DNA of 40,348 nucleotides from positions 1,315 through 41,662 of IMG/VR virus record IMGVR_UViG_3300030090_006151; one strand, 5' to 3'. The DNA comes from a virus. This document shows, in pieces, positions 1 through 6,491 of the stretch. A model generated the notes under the pieces. It searched no databases. It saw only the letters and a program-made list of their open reading frames with translations, and had not been told where the DNA came from. The position numbers were made by a program, and so were the translations under genes. Position 1 is the first letter of the stretch, and each line of letters begins with the position of its first letter.

Positions 1-2367
1 CTTTGTTTTTTCTATCTTTTTTTTAATGTTATATGTCGCTTCAACTATGGTGATGTATTCTTTTGCTGCTTTTATAGCCTTGGTTTGATTTCTCCAGTTA
101 TAGTTAGAGTCATCCATCAATGAAATCATCTTATAGCGTTTCTGACAGTCCTCATTCATTGCATTCAAATCATGCTCTGCTTCACGCAACCAATCCCAAT
201 CTTTAGTCAGGCAATAATCTAGGATACCCCTTGTGTCAGGATTCTTAATCTTTTCGAGCTTTTCCTTGGAGTCACAATAACCATACCCATATTCACGGGT
301 TGATTTGCCAATCGTATTGAAAGCGTCTCTGATTTTAGATAACTCTTTATCCGCTTCACTTTCACTTTCCCGATTCATTTCATGGTAACGAGTGAGATAT
401 GTTTTAGCTAATGACTCTGGAAGTGAGTCGATGAAACTATCATCTTTTTCACTCATCGTTATTAACGCATCACAAAATCCATCATTGCGGTCACATAATT
501 TGGTATGGTTTTCTGCTACCAATTTGAAGTATAAATCTTCGACGTAGCCAAGCTCACCGATATAATTTTGAAACGCTTCAATCGCCCAATTTTCAAAGTA
601 AGTCCATTGCTTGCCGTCTACTGCCTTTAGATTCTTTTCGGTAGGTTTCATCGCATAAACAGTAGGAACATCTATACCTATGTTTGTTAATGCTTTTACC
701 TTTTTAACGAGGTGCGAGGGATGATTTTCTCCTTCCCTATCATTTCCCCAATAGAATTTATCCACGATGACATAAACTCCCCCTTCATCTAAATCAACTT
801 CATTAGACTGAAAGAAATCACTTCGACAGTTATGATAATGACCATGAGAGCATTCCGCATCCAGAGAGAAAACCTTGGTGCTATGCTTTGAATTTTTAGA
901 AGTAGTGCCTCCCGATACTGTCGAGTTGCTTGGGTATATATCACGCAATACAATTTTGGGATACTCTGACAGTTTTTTCGTAGGAAAATCAAATTTAGTT
1001 TGGTCGTAAAACTCCTGCTTGGCTTTGCTTTCGCGGAAGTTTATCAAATAAACAGATTCATATACGGGAGTGTCCTTGTGCTGCTCATCACGCTTATCGT
1101 AATTCTCCACTAAAGGTGCGATACGATTTAGTCTACCGTGATGCGTAGGCAAATCATCTATAATTATTAAAACATCATTTTTAGCATAAATGTTACTAGC
1201 CTCTTCACCTCTAACACGTTTACGATTACCGTAATGATTAGGTTTACTGAAATGTTTCAATTCAAGATGCTCAGATTTCCATTTTTGAGTGCTGAAAGTT
1301 CCATTAGTAACCTTGATGCCATTCCATAAAATACCCTTGGTTTCTACTATCTTGCGAATCTTTTGACCAAAACCTCCATGCCGAAAAGCCTCGTTATATA
1401 GAATCTTTACATCCCATAAAGTATCACACTCGTCAAACTTCTCGCCCAATACATCGGGTAGTTGTTTGATAATCGCTTCTAGTTTTTTAATGATAACATC
1501 TTTTGTCTTATCGGTATATTGCAATGCTTCACGGGAAGCAGAAATTTCCAAATCGCCAATCGCAAAATCAATCACGACTCCCGCTGAAATTAAATCTGCT
1601 CTCTCATCCTGCCAACCCAAGTTCAAGGCAGAGTAGTCTAGGGGATAGGCAATGTTGCCCATTACCGCATACGAGTCGCCTTTTACAAGACTCCAGTTAT
1701 CTTTTGTAACGACAACTTCATCCTGCTCCAAATCTCTTTTTAGTTGCTCTTGGCTTGCTCCCTTGACGCTAGGAACAACCTTGAAATACTTATATAAACG
1801 AACTGCCTTTCTGTAAAACTCGTCATGGTCATCCGATTTTACTGGTATTACAATTTCAATACCATCCTTCTCATCGGTCTTTTCGGTATGAATCTTGGAT
1901 ATCTGACCAACATCAGATGGGTCGATAAAAGCGTTATATGTTGTTTTCGTTCCCTTAACATAAGAGTTTATGATAAAATTATCTCCATAAGCGAATGCTG
2001 ACTTTGAACCAAGTCCCAACTGACCAATCTGTTCATTTGTGCCTCGCTTGGTAGATTCACCATACATTGCATAAATCTCAGAGACTTGAGTTTCTGTCAA
2101 ACCTCGACCAAAATCTCGCACCTTAAACTCAGGCGTAAGAGCAGAGGGGAGAGTAACTAATATAGGTAGGTCTGCTTTACCCACTTCAATATGGGCATCT
2201 ACCGCATTAGTAGAATACTCGCGGATAACTGCGAGAATCTTATCAGAATATAATTGATTTCGCAGGACGTTGAAGATATGAGAGAGTCCACTCTCTTTAA
2301 TCCCGAAGGATACCGACTTGAAATCGTCGGACTGTTTTAGCGTTGTCTGTTGTGACGAAGTAATCAT
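1..2367 (-). CDS. rIIA: T4 RIIA-like protein with GHKL ATPase domain (3' end cut off)
   Basis: The reading frame is open from the ATG at 2367 to base 1 (789 codons) and continues past the left edge, so the C-terminus is missing. The N-terminal 200 residues show a GHKL/Hsp90-type ATP-binding fold: an N-box (AVIREYSTNAVDAH), a G1 box (DFGRGLT) and a G2 box (GQLGLGSKSAF). This arrangement, followed by a long divergent C-terminal part, is typical of T4 RIIA and its homologues. In T4, RIIA acts with RIIB at the membrane and is needed for growth in hosts carrying the lambda rex exclusion genes. The biochemical role is unknown here. The rIIB partner, if present, would lie further left. The start is fixed by the promoter 10 nt upstream; there is no Shine-Dalgarno sequence, so the mRNA is probably almost leaderless. 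Family identity is an inference from motifs; its exact function is not shown. Confidence 0.85.
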   Translation of the reverse strand, partial: MITSSQQTTLKQSDDFKSVSFGIKESGLSHIFNVLRNQLYSDKILAVIREYSTNAVDAHIEVGKADLPILVTLPSALTPEFKVRDFGRGLTETQVSEIYAMYGESTKRGTNEQIGQLGLGSKSAFAYGDNFIINSYVKGTKTTYNAFIDPSDVGQISKIHTEKTDEKDGIEIVIPVKSDDHDEFYRKAVRLYKYFKVVPSVKGASQEQLKRDLEQDEVVVTKDNWSLVKGDSYAVMGNIAYPLDYSALNLGWQDERADLISAGVVIDFAIGDLEISASREALQYTDKTKDVIIKKLEAIIKQLPDVLGEKFDECDTLWDVKILYNEAFRHGGFGQKIRKIVETKGILWNGIKVTNGTFSTQKWKSEHLELKHFSKPNHYGNRKRVRGEEASNIYAKNDVLIIIDDLPTHHGRLNRIAPLVENYDKRDEQHKDTPVYESVYLINFRESKAKQEFYDQTKFDFPTKKLSEYPKIVLRDIYPSNSTVSGGTTSKNSKHSTKVFSLDAECSHGHYHNCRSDFFQSNEVDLDEGGVYVIVDKFYWGNDREGENHPSHLVKKVKALTNIGIDVPTVYAMKPTEKNLKAVDGKQWTYFENWAIEAFQNYIGELGYVEDLYFKLVAENHTKLCDRNDGFCDALITMSEKDDSFIDSLPESLAKTYLTRYHEMNRESESEADKELSKIRDAFNTIGKSTREYGYGYCDSKEKLEKIKNPDTRGILDYCLTKDWDWLREAEHDLNAMNEDCQKRYKMISLMDDSNYNWRNQTKAIKAAKEYITIVEATYNIKKKIEKTK

Positions 2368-2377
2368 AACGAAGAAC

Positions 2378-2406
2378 AGCATAACTGAGACAGGGAAACA
2401 AGTCAA
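2378..2406 (-). promoter_or_regulatory. Promoter P1 for the rIIA-like gene, with CCCTG box
   Basis: On the minus strand TTGACT (2401-2406) is followed 17 nt later by TATGCT (2378-2383). CCCTG (2391-2395) lies in the spacer exactly 6 nt after TTGAC, as in promoters at 10.8, 14.5 and 25.6 kb. Only 10 nt separate the -10 from the ATG, so transcription should start within a few bases of the start codon. Confidence 0.7.
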
Positions 2407-2428
2407 CCCCTTTTTTCATATTTTTATG

Positions 2429-2562
2429 ATCTGTTAAAAAAAATAATTTTTATGAGAAGAACATGGTAGTTTTTAACAAGATAAATTAAACACCTCTCGA
2501 CTCAAAAAAAATTTTTTTATGGAGTTAACGAGACTGTTACCTTGAGATTAACTAATCTGTTA
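2429..2562 (-). repeat. Short direct repeats upstream of promoter P1
   Basis: This is the only sizeable non-coding gap (2368-2563). Plus-strand copies of TTAAC-N4-CTGTTA lie at 2525-2539 and 2548-2562, 23 bp apart, close to two helical turns. ATCTGTTAA occurs at 2429-2437 and again at 2555-2563. A run of A8T7 lies between them. They may be operator sites for the rIIA promoter, but nothing in the sequence names a binding protein. The extreme AT content makes chance similarity possible. Confidence 0.35.
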
Positions 2563-2563
2563 A

Positions 2564-2866
2564 TTAACCTTCTGCTTTACCAGTATCAGAATAATGATAA
2601 ATTACCTTGGCATCTTCCCCTTCAAAAAAATAAAAATTATGATAACTTTGTTCAACCCAATCGTTTTTATCGTCGTCGAATGTGAATGACCGGACATCGG
2701 GGAGATTGTGTTTATTTGGCGTTTTATCGTTCATAATTTGAATTTGTCTATCACGCTCTAGGCATTCGCTCATCAATGGCCAAGGCATATCAGAATGAGA
2801 AACAAAATTTTCATTCTCAGGAAGTCTCGGGGCTTCTCGCGGAGTAAATTTGTGTTTATTTGGCAT
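2564..2866 (-). CDS. Small hypothetical protein with internal PNKH repeat
   Basis: About 100 residues, acidic and soluble-looking, with no recognisable domain. The frame stays open upstream to a TTG at 2896, but the ATG at 2866 is preferred; a GTG at 2878 is also possible. Both lie in copy B of the 13-bp repeat that recurs in this region. A second in-frame copy near residue 55 gives the protein two PNKH blocks, and an internal ATG just before it (MNDKTPNKH) could start a shorter 56-residue product. It is the last gene before the rIIA promoter. Function unknown. Confidence 0.5.
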   Translation of the reverse strand: MPNKHKFTPREAPRLPENENFVSHSDMPWPLMSECLERDRQIQIMNDKTPNKHNLPDVRSFTFDDDKNDWVEQSYHNFYFFEGEDAKVIYHYSDTGKAEG

Positions 2867-3048
2867 TTTTACATTCACCTTTGCAGGTGTCGTCAAAGCA
2901 GTGTGGATTTTTGCACATAGTGTTTATTTGGCCCTTTCTAATTCACAATTCCGTTATTAAATACACCGCGATTAAAAAAAAGTAAAATATAAGTATCTCC
3001 CTAAAAAGAATTTCTCCCCACGTCCACCGGAATATGTGTTTATTTGGC
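2708..3048 (-). repeat. Four copies of a 13-bp direct repeat at small-gene junctions
   Basis: The minus-strand sequence GCCAAATAAACAC is present without mismatch at 2708-2720, 2852-2864, 2920-2932 and 3036-3048. Similarity extends about 12-14 nt upstream of three copies as GTGAAT-N-A-rich. Depending on frame the repeat encodes a terminal NAK-stop for the gene before it or a PNKH start for the gene after it, so copies sit at or near gene ends. They may be promoter-like, processing or recombination sites; the sequence alone does not decide. Confidence 0.75.
2856..2918 (-). CDS. Possible 20-residue cysteine-rich micropeptide
   Basis: ATG at 2918 to TAA at 2856 gives 20 residues with cysteines at positions 2, 7, 12 and 16 and one histidine at 6. 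That is a density hard to explain by chance and compatible with binding one metal ion or forming disulfides. It begins just after repeat copy C and ends inside copy B with NAK-stop, as the gene at 3040-3303 does. There is no clear ribosome-binding site. Whether it is translated is uncertain. Confidence 0.3.
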   Translation of the reverse strand: MCKNPHCFDDTCKGECKNAK

Positions 3049-3062
3049 GTTTTCTGATTCAC
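2943..3062 (-). CDS. Possible 39-residue single-span membrane protein
   Basis: A GTG at 3062 opens a 39-codon frame beginning VNQKTPNKH inside repeat copy D. A hydrophobic aromatic-rich stretch from about residue 22 to 36 (EILIFYFFLIAVYLI) is a plausible membrane span. It overlaps the end of the preceding gene by 23 nt in another frame, and its own TGA overlaps repeat copy C. No Shine-Dalgarno sequence is evident. Its size and topology would fit a small holin-like or accessory membrane peptide, but no family is recognised. Confidence 0.4.
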   Translation of the reverse strand: MNQKTPNKHIFRWTWGEILFREILIFYFFLIAVYLITEL

Positions 3063-3303
3063 TTTTAAACGGGTACTGCCTATACTCAAAGTCCTCACAC
3101 TTCTCCTGCCTTCTCCCCTGCTTGTCTATATAGTATTCTTTCTCAGGCGGGTCTTCCCCTTCAAAATCTTTCCAATCAAACTCTTTTTCAAGAGCTTCCA
3201 TGTTGCTCATACCCACCCAGAATAAACCTCGTCCATCCTTGTCATTGGAAAGACTTAACATCTCCCTTTTTGCCATTTTAAAGAGTAGTTCTTTATACGT
3301 CAT
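3040..3303 (-). CDS. Small hypothetical protein, charged
   Basis: 87 residues from an ATG at 3303, rich in Glu, Asp and Lys, with no transmembrane segment and no recognised domain. The start overlaps the end of the upstream gene (3293) by 11 nt and the product ends in ENAK at repeat copy D. It belongs to the string of tiny overlapping genes between 4.2 and 2.6 kb. Function unknown. Confidence 0.55.
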   Translation of the reverse strand: MTYKELLFKMAKREMLSLSNDKDGRGLFWVGMSNMEALEKEFDWKDFEGEDPPEKEYYIDKQGRRQEKCEDFEYRQYPFKSESENAK

Positions 3304-3595
3304 ATCTTTTATTTATATCCACTAATTTAAATTTATGTGGGGTCATCTCCATACTGATGGGATCGCAACTATAATCAAACTTAATCCTTTTATTTGAACC
3401 CTCAATGATCTTGTTTAGTATGGTGATTATCCCAAGCTGGGGGTAATCGCCACCACGGCTACCGAACCTAACGTCATAGTCCTCCAAAACTGCTTTTGTA
3501 GTTGGTACAGTTAAAGATAGCAGAGCTATCATTGCAGACTGATCTTTTTCAAGAAGATCGTTTAAGATTTGTTCGATATCTTTTTCGTTTACCAC
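3293..3595 (-). CDS. Hypothetical protein
   Basis: 100 residues read from a GTG at 3595 that overlaps the stop codon of the gene at 3589-3783. The middle of the protein is mildly hydrophobic (QSAMIALLSLTVPTT) but too broken for a convincing membrane span. No domain recognised. The tight overlaps on both sides suggest translational coupling. Confidence 0.55.
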   Translation of the reverse strand: MVNEKDIEQILNDLLEKDQSAMIALLSLTVPTTKAVLEDYDVRFGSRGGDYPQLGIITILNKIIEGSNKRIKFDYSCDPISMEMTPHKFKLVDINKRYDV

Positions 3596-3783
3596 TTATG
3601 TATTATATTGGCTACAATGAAAAAACATGTAATTAAATTTACAAGAATAATGAAAGTCCTAATGAAAAGGCTTATCTGCGCTTGTTTTAAAGTGAGAATA
3701 GGGATTTCCGGCTCGTCATCGTCATTCTTGCCGATACGGTGATCAACTGTCCTGCACCAGATCAGCCATAACTTTTTAATCAC
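3589..3783 (-). CDS. Small single-span membrane protein
   Basis: 64 residues from a GTG at 3783, which overlaps the last codons of the previous small gene. The N-terminal half is hydrophilic with an acidic DDDE patch. A strong membrane span covers roughly residues 40-60 (FIRTFIILVNLITCFFIVANII). With the neighbours at 3776-3901 and 3898-3987 it makes three consecutive short membrane proteins, an arrangement that in many phages holds holin or spanin-like genes. No sequence family is recognised and the role is not shown. Confidence 0.55.
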   Translation of the reverse strand: MIKKLWLIWCRTVDHRIGKNDDDEPEIPILTLKQAQISLFIRTFIILVNLITCFFIVANIIHKW

Positions 3784-3901
3784 TGTCCTTGTTCTTCTTT
3801 CTTTTCTTTTTTTCTTCTACTAATCTGGTAGACGACCAAGCGAACATGCATACTATAAAAATTATTAACCCAGAGGCAACTTGCAATGCTAATTCAATCA
3901 T
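3776..3901 (-). CDS. 41-residue membrane peptide with lysine-rich tail
   Basis: ATG at 3901 to TAA at 3776. Residues 6-24 are a hydrophobic span (LQVASGLIIFIVCMFAW), followed by a strongly basic tail (EEKKKRKKNK) that should face the cytoplasm. Its ATG overlaps the TGA of the preceding 29-codon frame (ATGA), and its end overlaps the next gene's GTG. A short span plus positive tail resembles small phage holins and pinholins, but the sequence does not identify one. Confidence 0.5.
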   Translation of the reverse strand: MIELALQVASGLIIFIVCMFAWSSTRLVEEKKKRKKNKDSD

Positions 3902-3987
3902 ACTAAATATTTAGCGGCCAAAAAGCAGTTTAATACAATGCATAAAAGTATGAGTATCCAAAAACTTATGATTTCCTTTTTTGTCAT
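3898..3987 (-). CDS. 29-residue membrane peptide
   Basis: ATG at 3987 overlaps the TAA of the zinc-ribbon gene by one base, and the TGA overlaps the next ATG, the same coupling used throughout the window. Residues 6-24 (IISFWILILLCIVLNCFLA) form one hydrophobic span after a short MTKK start. Evidence for translation is only this arrangement and the composition. Confidence 0.45.
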   Translation of the reverse strand: MTKKEIISFWILILLCIVLNCFLAAKYLV

Positions 3988-4238
3988 TAGTAACAGTCTG
4001 GACAAACCTGCCCAGCTCCCTCTACATAGTAGTATCTCTTATCGATATGATCAAATCTATCATACTCTGTTAGGCAACCGCAGATAACGCATCTATCTTT
4101 AGTCTCGTCTATTAAAGATTCTTTTATACAGTGAGCGACATGCTCTGCAATCTGAATCCTAGCCGCCTCACTGTCTAAGTTTATTTGCGGCCTTTTCTTT
4201 ACCAAGTCATCTAAAGCTTTTTTTATATAGTCTTTCAT
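3987..4238 (-). CDS. Small zinc-ribbon protein
   Basis: 83 residues. The first half is helical and charged. The second half has CVIC at about residues 50-53 and CPDC at the extreme C-terminus (79-82), a two-knuckle CxxC...CxxC pattern expected to bind one zinc ion. Such small proteins in phages often contact nucleic acid or host proteins, but the target cannot be told. It begins 1 nt after the glycosyltransferase at 4240-4848. Confidence 0.6.
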   Translation of the reverse strand: MKDYIKKALDDLVKKRPQINLDSEAARIQIAEHVAHCIKESLIDETKDRCVICGCLTEYDRFDHIDKRYYYVEGAGQVCPDCY

Positions 4239-4239
4239 T

Positions 4240-4848
4240 TTAAAAAATCAAATGCTTAACATCTTCTATGTTTTTGTGCGGTTTTCTAGAATGCATTATA
4301 AAAGTATTCTCGTCTGTAAACTGCGGTATAACATTAAATCCTGTTTTATCGTCCAGTATAACATCAATTATATCCTGATACTTCTCACCTTTCTGGCCTA
4401 TTAAATACTTAAGTCCAAGCTGCTCCCACTCATCATTGTTGAGGCTCCTGCACATCTCCATCGTGTGTGTTTCCCACCATACTTTTAAAAGATTGTAACA
4501 GAACTGAGAATTTTTTACAAAGATAACTCCTGCGTTAATAGCTGTATAATTTCCCTCAGTATCACATTGTATAATAAAGTCCTTGCCATCCTTAATAAAA
4601 CTTTCAAGTTTTATATCAGAGTTTACGATATAGGTATCAGCATCAGTCCATACAAGCCAGTCAAAATCCCGCAAATGTTTAATTAGATATAGTATTTTAC
4701 TCCAAGATGGATGACAATATTTATTTAAGGATTCGGTATAAGACAGAAAAGTATAGCCGTGCTTATCGCAATACTTTTGTTTATTTGGGAAACTGAGAGC
4801 CCTATCGTTATTTGGGGGGCACTCAAAACTAATAACACCAATGTTCAT
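4240..4848 (-). CDS. GT34-like (Gma12/Mnn10 type) glycosyltransferase
   Basis: 202 residues with a GT-A fold signature: NKQKYCDKHGYTF near 22-34, WSKILYLI at 49-56, the metal and nucleotide-sugar binding DAD in WTDADTYI (67-74), then NAGVIFVKNS and WEQLGLKYLI. This order matches the GMA12/MNN10 family (GT34), best known from fungal and plant alpha-galactosyl-, mannosyl- and xylosyltransferases. It is shorter than the eukaryotic enzymes and lacks a membrane anchor, as a soluble phage enzyme would. It is separated from the main glycan island, sitting between a lipoprotein (TAATG overlap) and tiny membrane proteins. Donor and acceptor sugars are unknown. Confidence 0.7.
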   Translation of the reverse strand: MNIGVISFECPPNNDRALSFPNKQKYCDKHGYTFLSYTESLNKYCHPSWSKILYLIKHLRDFDWLVWTDADTYIVNSDIKLESFIKDGKDFIIQCDTEGNYTAINAGVIFVKNSQFCYNLLKVWWETHTMEMCRSLNNDEWEQLGLKYLIGQKGEKYQDIIDVILDDKTGFNVIPQFTDENTFIMHSRKPHKNIEDVKHLIF

Positions 4849-5078
4849 TAAAAGCTGCCTTTAATAATAGTTATTCCTTTGGGGGTGGGCTCGCCTGTTT
4901 CGCTCCCGTTAATAAAAGGTCGCGGGTCTGAAAAACGGGGGACTTCTTTATTAAGTTTTAATTTTTTGCCTTGGGGTAACCACTCCCACTTAACGCTATG
5001 ACATCCGGCGCAGCCAATAAAAATTATAACCAATAAGAAACATAAAAAAACTCTTTTTGCTAGGCAGTCAGGTGTCAT
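4848..5078 (-). CDS. Small putative lipoprotein
   Basis: 76 residues. A basic start (CLAKR) is followed by a hydrophobic stretch (VFLCFLLVIIFIG) and a Cys-Ala-Gly-Cys pair at about 23-26 that can serve as a lipobox. The mature part is short, polar and contains many prolines (PRFSDPRPF, GEPTPKG). A short proline-containing lipoprotein is the usual form of an outer-membrane spanin subunit, and several membrane peptides follow, but no inner-membrane spanin with a coiled coil is seen, so that role is a guess. The ATG overlaps the SNase stop (ATGA). Confidence 0.55.
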   Translation of the reverse strand: MTPDCLAKRVFLCFLLVIIFIGCAGCHSVKWEWLPQGKKLKLNKEVPRFSDPRPFINGSETGEPTPKGITIIKGSF

Positions 5079-5431
5079 CTTTCGCCCCCGTTATACTCTA
5101 CTGCATGCCCTTCTGAGACAAGCATTTGGTTAAAGTTTTTCTTCTTATCCTCGTCCCATAGTACCCCAAGTATTCGACCATATTTACCTTTCTTGTCCAG
5201 TTCTGTCTTTATGACAATTTTTGACGAGGTAAGGTTTATAAGCTCCTCTAAACGCGCTTTGGCGGCTAGACCCCTAACTTTCTCTTCTTTGTCTCTGGTA
5301 CGGCTCTCAGGGGCGTTTATACCATAAAGGCGCACCCTTTCTTTGCGGAAAGTAGAAAAACCACAGTCGATTAGTACATCAACCGTGTCACCGTCAACTA
5401 TTCTGAGGACTTCGGCACTATACTCATACAT
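5075..5431 (-). CDS. Staphylococcal nuclease-like (SNase/TNase) protein
   Basis: 118 residues with the SNase OB-fold landmarks: VDGDTVDV (residues 12-19), RVRLYGINAPE (32-42) and YGRILG (84-89). These place the catalytic Arg34, Glu42 and Arg86 and the calcium-binding aspartates in their usual order, so it should be an active calcium-dependent nuclease. There is no signal peptide, in contrast to secreted bacterial thermonucleases, so it probably acts inside the infected cell or is packaged. In phages such genes may help degrade host DNA or process nucleic acid. It is followed by the lipoprotein gene with an ATGA overlap. Confidence 0.85.
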   Translation of the reverse strand: MYEYSAEVLRIVDGDTVDVLIDCGFSTFRKERVRLYGINAPESRTRDKEEKVRGLAAKARLEELINLTSSKIVIKTELDKKGKYGRILGVLWDEDKKKNFNQMLVSEGHAVEYNGGER

Positions 5432-5452
5432 TTAAGTATTGTGCCTCGAAAA

Positions 5453-5599
5453 CTACAATAAATCTATTAATTCTTCAAGAGAAATGATAATATCGTTCAC
5501 AATATAAGTCGCCTCTTCCCTTTCCTCTTCCCCCATGCGGCTAATATCTAAACCGGATAAATCCTCAATCATATCTTGAATTTGCTCTTTGCTAGACAT
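5453..5599 (-). CDS. Small acidic protein, 48 residues
   Basis: ATG at 5599, 1 nt after the stop of the gene at 5601-6482, to TAG at 5453. The product is rich in Glu and Asp, helical in character (QDMIEDLSGL, REEATYIVNDIIISLEELIDLL), and has no cysteine or membrane span. The close spacing and strongly protein-like composition support a real gene. Function unknown. Confidence 0.55.
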   Translation of the reverse strand: MSSKEQIQDMIEDLSGLDISRMGEEEREEATYIVNDIIISLEELIDLL

Positions 5600-5600
5600 A

Positions 5601-6482
5601 TTAGATATCTCCATCAGCTTTGCGGTAAGAATCCTTAACTTTCCCGCCTCGCTTCATTTTTAAGAACATGTTAACGCGAGCCATGGCCCACCCTCCCCTA
5701 GTCATACCGGGCCTATGAGATTGGGAGAAAGCCCCCGCTCCTCTTCTATAGACCTTTTTCAGTTGACCAAGTGTGACTTTTTTCTTACTTTTAGAATTAT
5801 GCTCTTTTACTTTATTTTTAAGAGAGTTAATAACTTTTTCTGAAAATGTGATTGCCGAGCCGCTCTTACCTGCGCTGCCGGGTTTGTTTTTAGAAGAGCC
5901 CTTTTTTCTTTCGCTGGGTTTGGCTGGCGTTTGAGCTCCTGACTTGCGCCCCGGCCTTGCGGCAACAGCATCCTCTAAATCCATAACCTCATCATATTCT
6001 TCAAGAGTCATGTCGTATTCTGTGTCGTCAGCCGCCTCGGTCTCCTTGCACCCGCAACCTCCGCAACCGCAATCGTCTTCCTCTTCTGTGACTTCCTCTT
6101 CAACGAAGGCTAGAGCAGGATTAGTTTCAATCAGTTCCTCTAAATCAAAAATAGTTTCACCATCCCAGTCATACCCCGGATGTGAGCCTTTAGTCATCTG
6201 GGTAACACTCTTCTTGCTCCACATTTTACAAGACCAGTAGCGAGCTTTTGTTTTTGGGCCGGGGTTATCGCAGTTATGACGAGCACGAAAATTCTTACGT
6301 CGGTTAGGGTCGTCGCGCTTGATCTCCATATTTGGGTCGCCAAAATTAACTTTTACGACGTTTCCCTTTTCATTTTTAACATAAACTGAAAACTTTTTAG
6401 GGCCGCCGGGGGTGCGAAAAGGCTTGTTAAGAGTCTTATTCTCTTTTTCCGCTATAATTTGAGATGTGAAGTCAACGATCAT
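5601..6482 (-). CDS. Conserved phage-type protein with RARHNCDNPGPKTKARYW motif
   Basis: 293 residues in three parts. The N-terminal part (about 28-95) has KFSVYVKNEKGNVVKVNFGD and RARHNCDNPGPKTKARYWSC, a block I recognise from conserved uncharacterised proteins of marine T4-like phages. The middle (about 110-175) is very acidic and holds a Cys/Gly cluster (CGCGGCGC). After a low-complexity Lys/Ser/Gly linker, the C-terminal part (about 235-280) has KKVYRRGAGAFS and HRPGMTRGGWAMARVNMFL, a second block common in phage proteins. Function is not established; a head or scaffold-related role has been suggested for similar proteins but I cannot support it here. It follows thyX by 9 nt. Confidence 0.6.
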   Translation of the reverse strand: MIVDFTSQIIAEKENKTLNKPFRTPGGPKKFSVYVKNEKGNVVKVNFGDPNMEIKRDDPNRRKNFRARHNCDNPGPKTKARYWSCKMWSKKSVTQMTKGSHPGYDWDGETIFDLEELIETNPALAFVEEEVTEEEDDCGCGGCGCKETEAADDTEYDMTLEEYDEVMDLEDAVAARPGRKSGAQTPAKPSERKKGSSKNKPGSAGKSGSAITFSEKVINSLKNKVKEHNSKSKKKVTLGQLKKVYRRGAGAFSQSHRPGMTRGGWAMARVNMFLKMKRGGKVKDSYRKADGDI

Positions 6483-6491
6483 TTTCTAAAA

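Noticed and set aside
789-992. Minus-strand 67-codon frame inside the rIIA-like gene
   Set aside because: It lies in a second frame of a continuous, motif-bearing 789-codon gene and has no features of its own.
2500-2525. A8T7 run as an intrinsic terminator
   Set aside because: There is no GC-rich hairpin next to it. No convincing terminator was found elsewhere in the gaps either.
4770-4795. Fifth copy of the 13-bp repeat near 4.78 kb
   Set aside because: Only about 9 bases match and they encode the conserved FPNKQKYC segment of the GT34-like enzyme, so it is not counted as a repeat copy.
5944-6240. Plus-strand open frame of 98 codons
   Set aside because: It mirrors the acidic, repetitive middle of the minus-strand gene at 5601-6482, giving a Ser-rich translation with no start signal. 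All other plus-strand frames checked are likewise shadows of minus-strand genes.
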